Shown here: piece after piece, positions 5,005 through 5,444 of the stretch | Layout: every line of letters starts with the position of its first letter | Numbering within the stretch: position 1 is the first letter of the stretch | Source: Streptomyces sp. NRRL WC-3549 | GTDB taxonomy: Bacteria > Actinomycetota > Actinomycetes > Streptomycetales > Streptomycetaceae | DNA: 5,444 nucleotides | Assembly: GCF_000721935.1 (NCBI RefSeq) | Contig: NZ_KL585414.1 | Location: forward strand, 27,064-32,507 | Direction: 5' to 3' | The notes under the pieces: model-generated | Databases searched by the model: none | What the model was told of the DNA's origin: nothing | What the model saw: the letters and a program-made list of their open reading frames with translations, nothing else | Position numbers and translations under genes: made by a program

Positions 5005-5444
5005 GTGACCGAGCAGCAAGCCCCAACGATGGACGATGTCCAGAACTTCCAACGACAGGTCATCGCCGAGTTCCGGGCCAACCGCGGAAATGTCGGCGGC
5101 ATGTTCGAGGGAGCCAGACTGGTCCTGCTGACCACCGTCGGCGCACGGAGCGGCCGACGCCGGACCAACCCCCTGGCCTATCTGGAGATCGACGGACAGC
5201 CCACCGTCATCGCCTCGGCGGCGGGCGCGCCCCACCACCCGGCCTGGTTTCACAACATCCGCAAGAACCCGATGGTGACCGTCGAGACGGGCACTGAGAC
5301 GTACGAGGCCATCGCGGCCGTCCCGCCCGCCGAGGAGCGCGACAGGCTCTTCGCCAAGGTGCTCGAAGCAGAACCCGGCTTCGGCGACTACCAGGAGAAG
5401 ACGACACGGCTCCTGCCGGTGGTCGTCCTGCACCGGATCGAGCT
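5005..5444 (+). CDS. Deazaflavin (F420)-dependent nitroreductase/quinone reductase family protein, 3' end cut
   Basis: The frame opens at GTG 5005 and runs off the right edge after 146 codons without a stop. It belongs to the Ddn-like split-beta-barrel family (F420H2-dependent quinone/nitro reductases). Seen: LLTTVGARSGRRRTNPLAYLEIDG (about residues 46-70), the cofactor-loop stretch ASAAGAPHHPAWFHNIRKNPMVTVE (about 78-103), and the typical ending TTRLLPVVVLHRIE. Family members usually have about 140-150 residues, so only the last few are probably missing. They transfer hydride from reduced F420 to quinones, nitro compounds or enones; some family members bind other flavins or heme. It is divergent from the monooxygenase operon and may reduce a quinone intermediate of the pathway or protect against quinone stress, but its substrate cannot be told from sequence. 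It has no TTA codon. Confidence 0.9.
   Translation, partial: MTEQQAPTMDDVQNFQRQVIAEFRANRGNVGGMFEGARLVLLTTVGARSGRRRTNPLAYLEIDGQPTVIASAAGAPHHPAWFHNIRKNPMVTVETGTETYEAIAAVPPAEERDRLFAKVLEAEPGFGDYQEKTTRLLPVVVLHRIE

Noticed and set aside
4881..5297. 138-residue plus-strand open frame starting in the intergenic region
   Set aside because: Out of frame with the Ddn-family gene that begins at GTG 5005; composition is that of a shadow frame.
4717..5433. 238-residue minus-strand open frame across the intergenic region and the last gene
   Set aside because: It is antisense to the clearly recognisable Ddn-family gene and its translation shows no family features.
1..5444. tRNA, rRNA, CRISPR, insertion sequence or attachment site
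   Set aside because: No cloverleaf-like sequence, regular repeat-spacer array, transposase motif or long terminal inverted repeat was seen on either strand.

Overview
The window looks like part of an actinomycete chromosome, most likely Streptomyces or a close relative. It is very GC-rich by eye, its coding sequences end codons mostly in G or C, two genes start with GTG, and it encodes a SARP-type regulator with a TTA leucine codon. The genes together read as a piece of a biosynthetic cluster for a glycosylated aromatic (type II) polyketide. Two proteins resemble actinorhodin-pathway enzymes as I recall them: an ActIV-like metallo-beta-lactamase-fold cyclase/thioesterase and an ActVA-ORF5-like flavin-dependent monooxygenase. 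They sit beside a deoxysugar glycosyltransferase and a TylF-like sugar O-methyltransferase. No ketosynthase, chain-length factor or acyl carrier protein gene lies inside the window, so the pathway class is inferred from these tailoring genes.

Layout. 1-618 (+) is the C-terminal half of a GT1-type natural-product glycosyltransferase, cut by the left edge. 666-1436 (+) is a TylF/MycF-type O-methyltransferase, probably translated from a GTG, with an alternative ATG at 615 that overlaps the glycosyltransferase stop. A perfect 16-bp hairpin at 1445-1480 separates this pair from the convergent minus-strand genes and is a likely two-way terminator. On the minus strand, in transcription order, come the ActVA-ORF5-like monooxygenase (4530-3403), the SARP regulator (3314-2508) and the ActIV-like cyclase (2450-1506). 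Their gaps are 88 and 57 bp, so they probably form an operon. A 474-bp AT-richer divergent intergenic region (4531-5004) carries promoter-like elements and an 11-bp tandem repeat of the SARP-binding type. 5005 to the right edge (+) is a nearly complete deazaflavin (F420)-dependent nitroreductase-family protein.

Working model (inference). The cyclase helps fold and release the polyketide and the monooxygenase hydroxylates the aromatic ring. The glycosyltransferase attaches a deoxysugar, which the methyltransferase then O-methylates. The SARP switches on the cluster, probably through the 4758-4782 repeats upstream of its own operon. Because its mRNA carries the only in-frame TTA codon I found in the six genes, its translation should depend on the bldA leucyl-tRNA. 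I see no mobile element, RNA gene or CRISPR array, and no obviously new system. The most interesting material is the regulatory wiring and the combination of tailoring genes.
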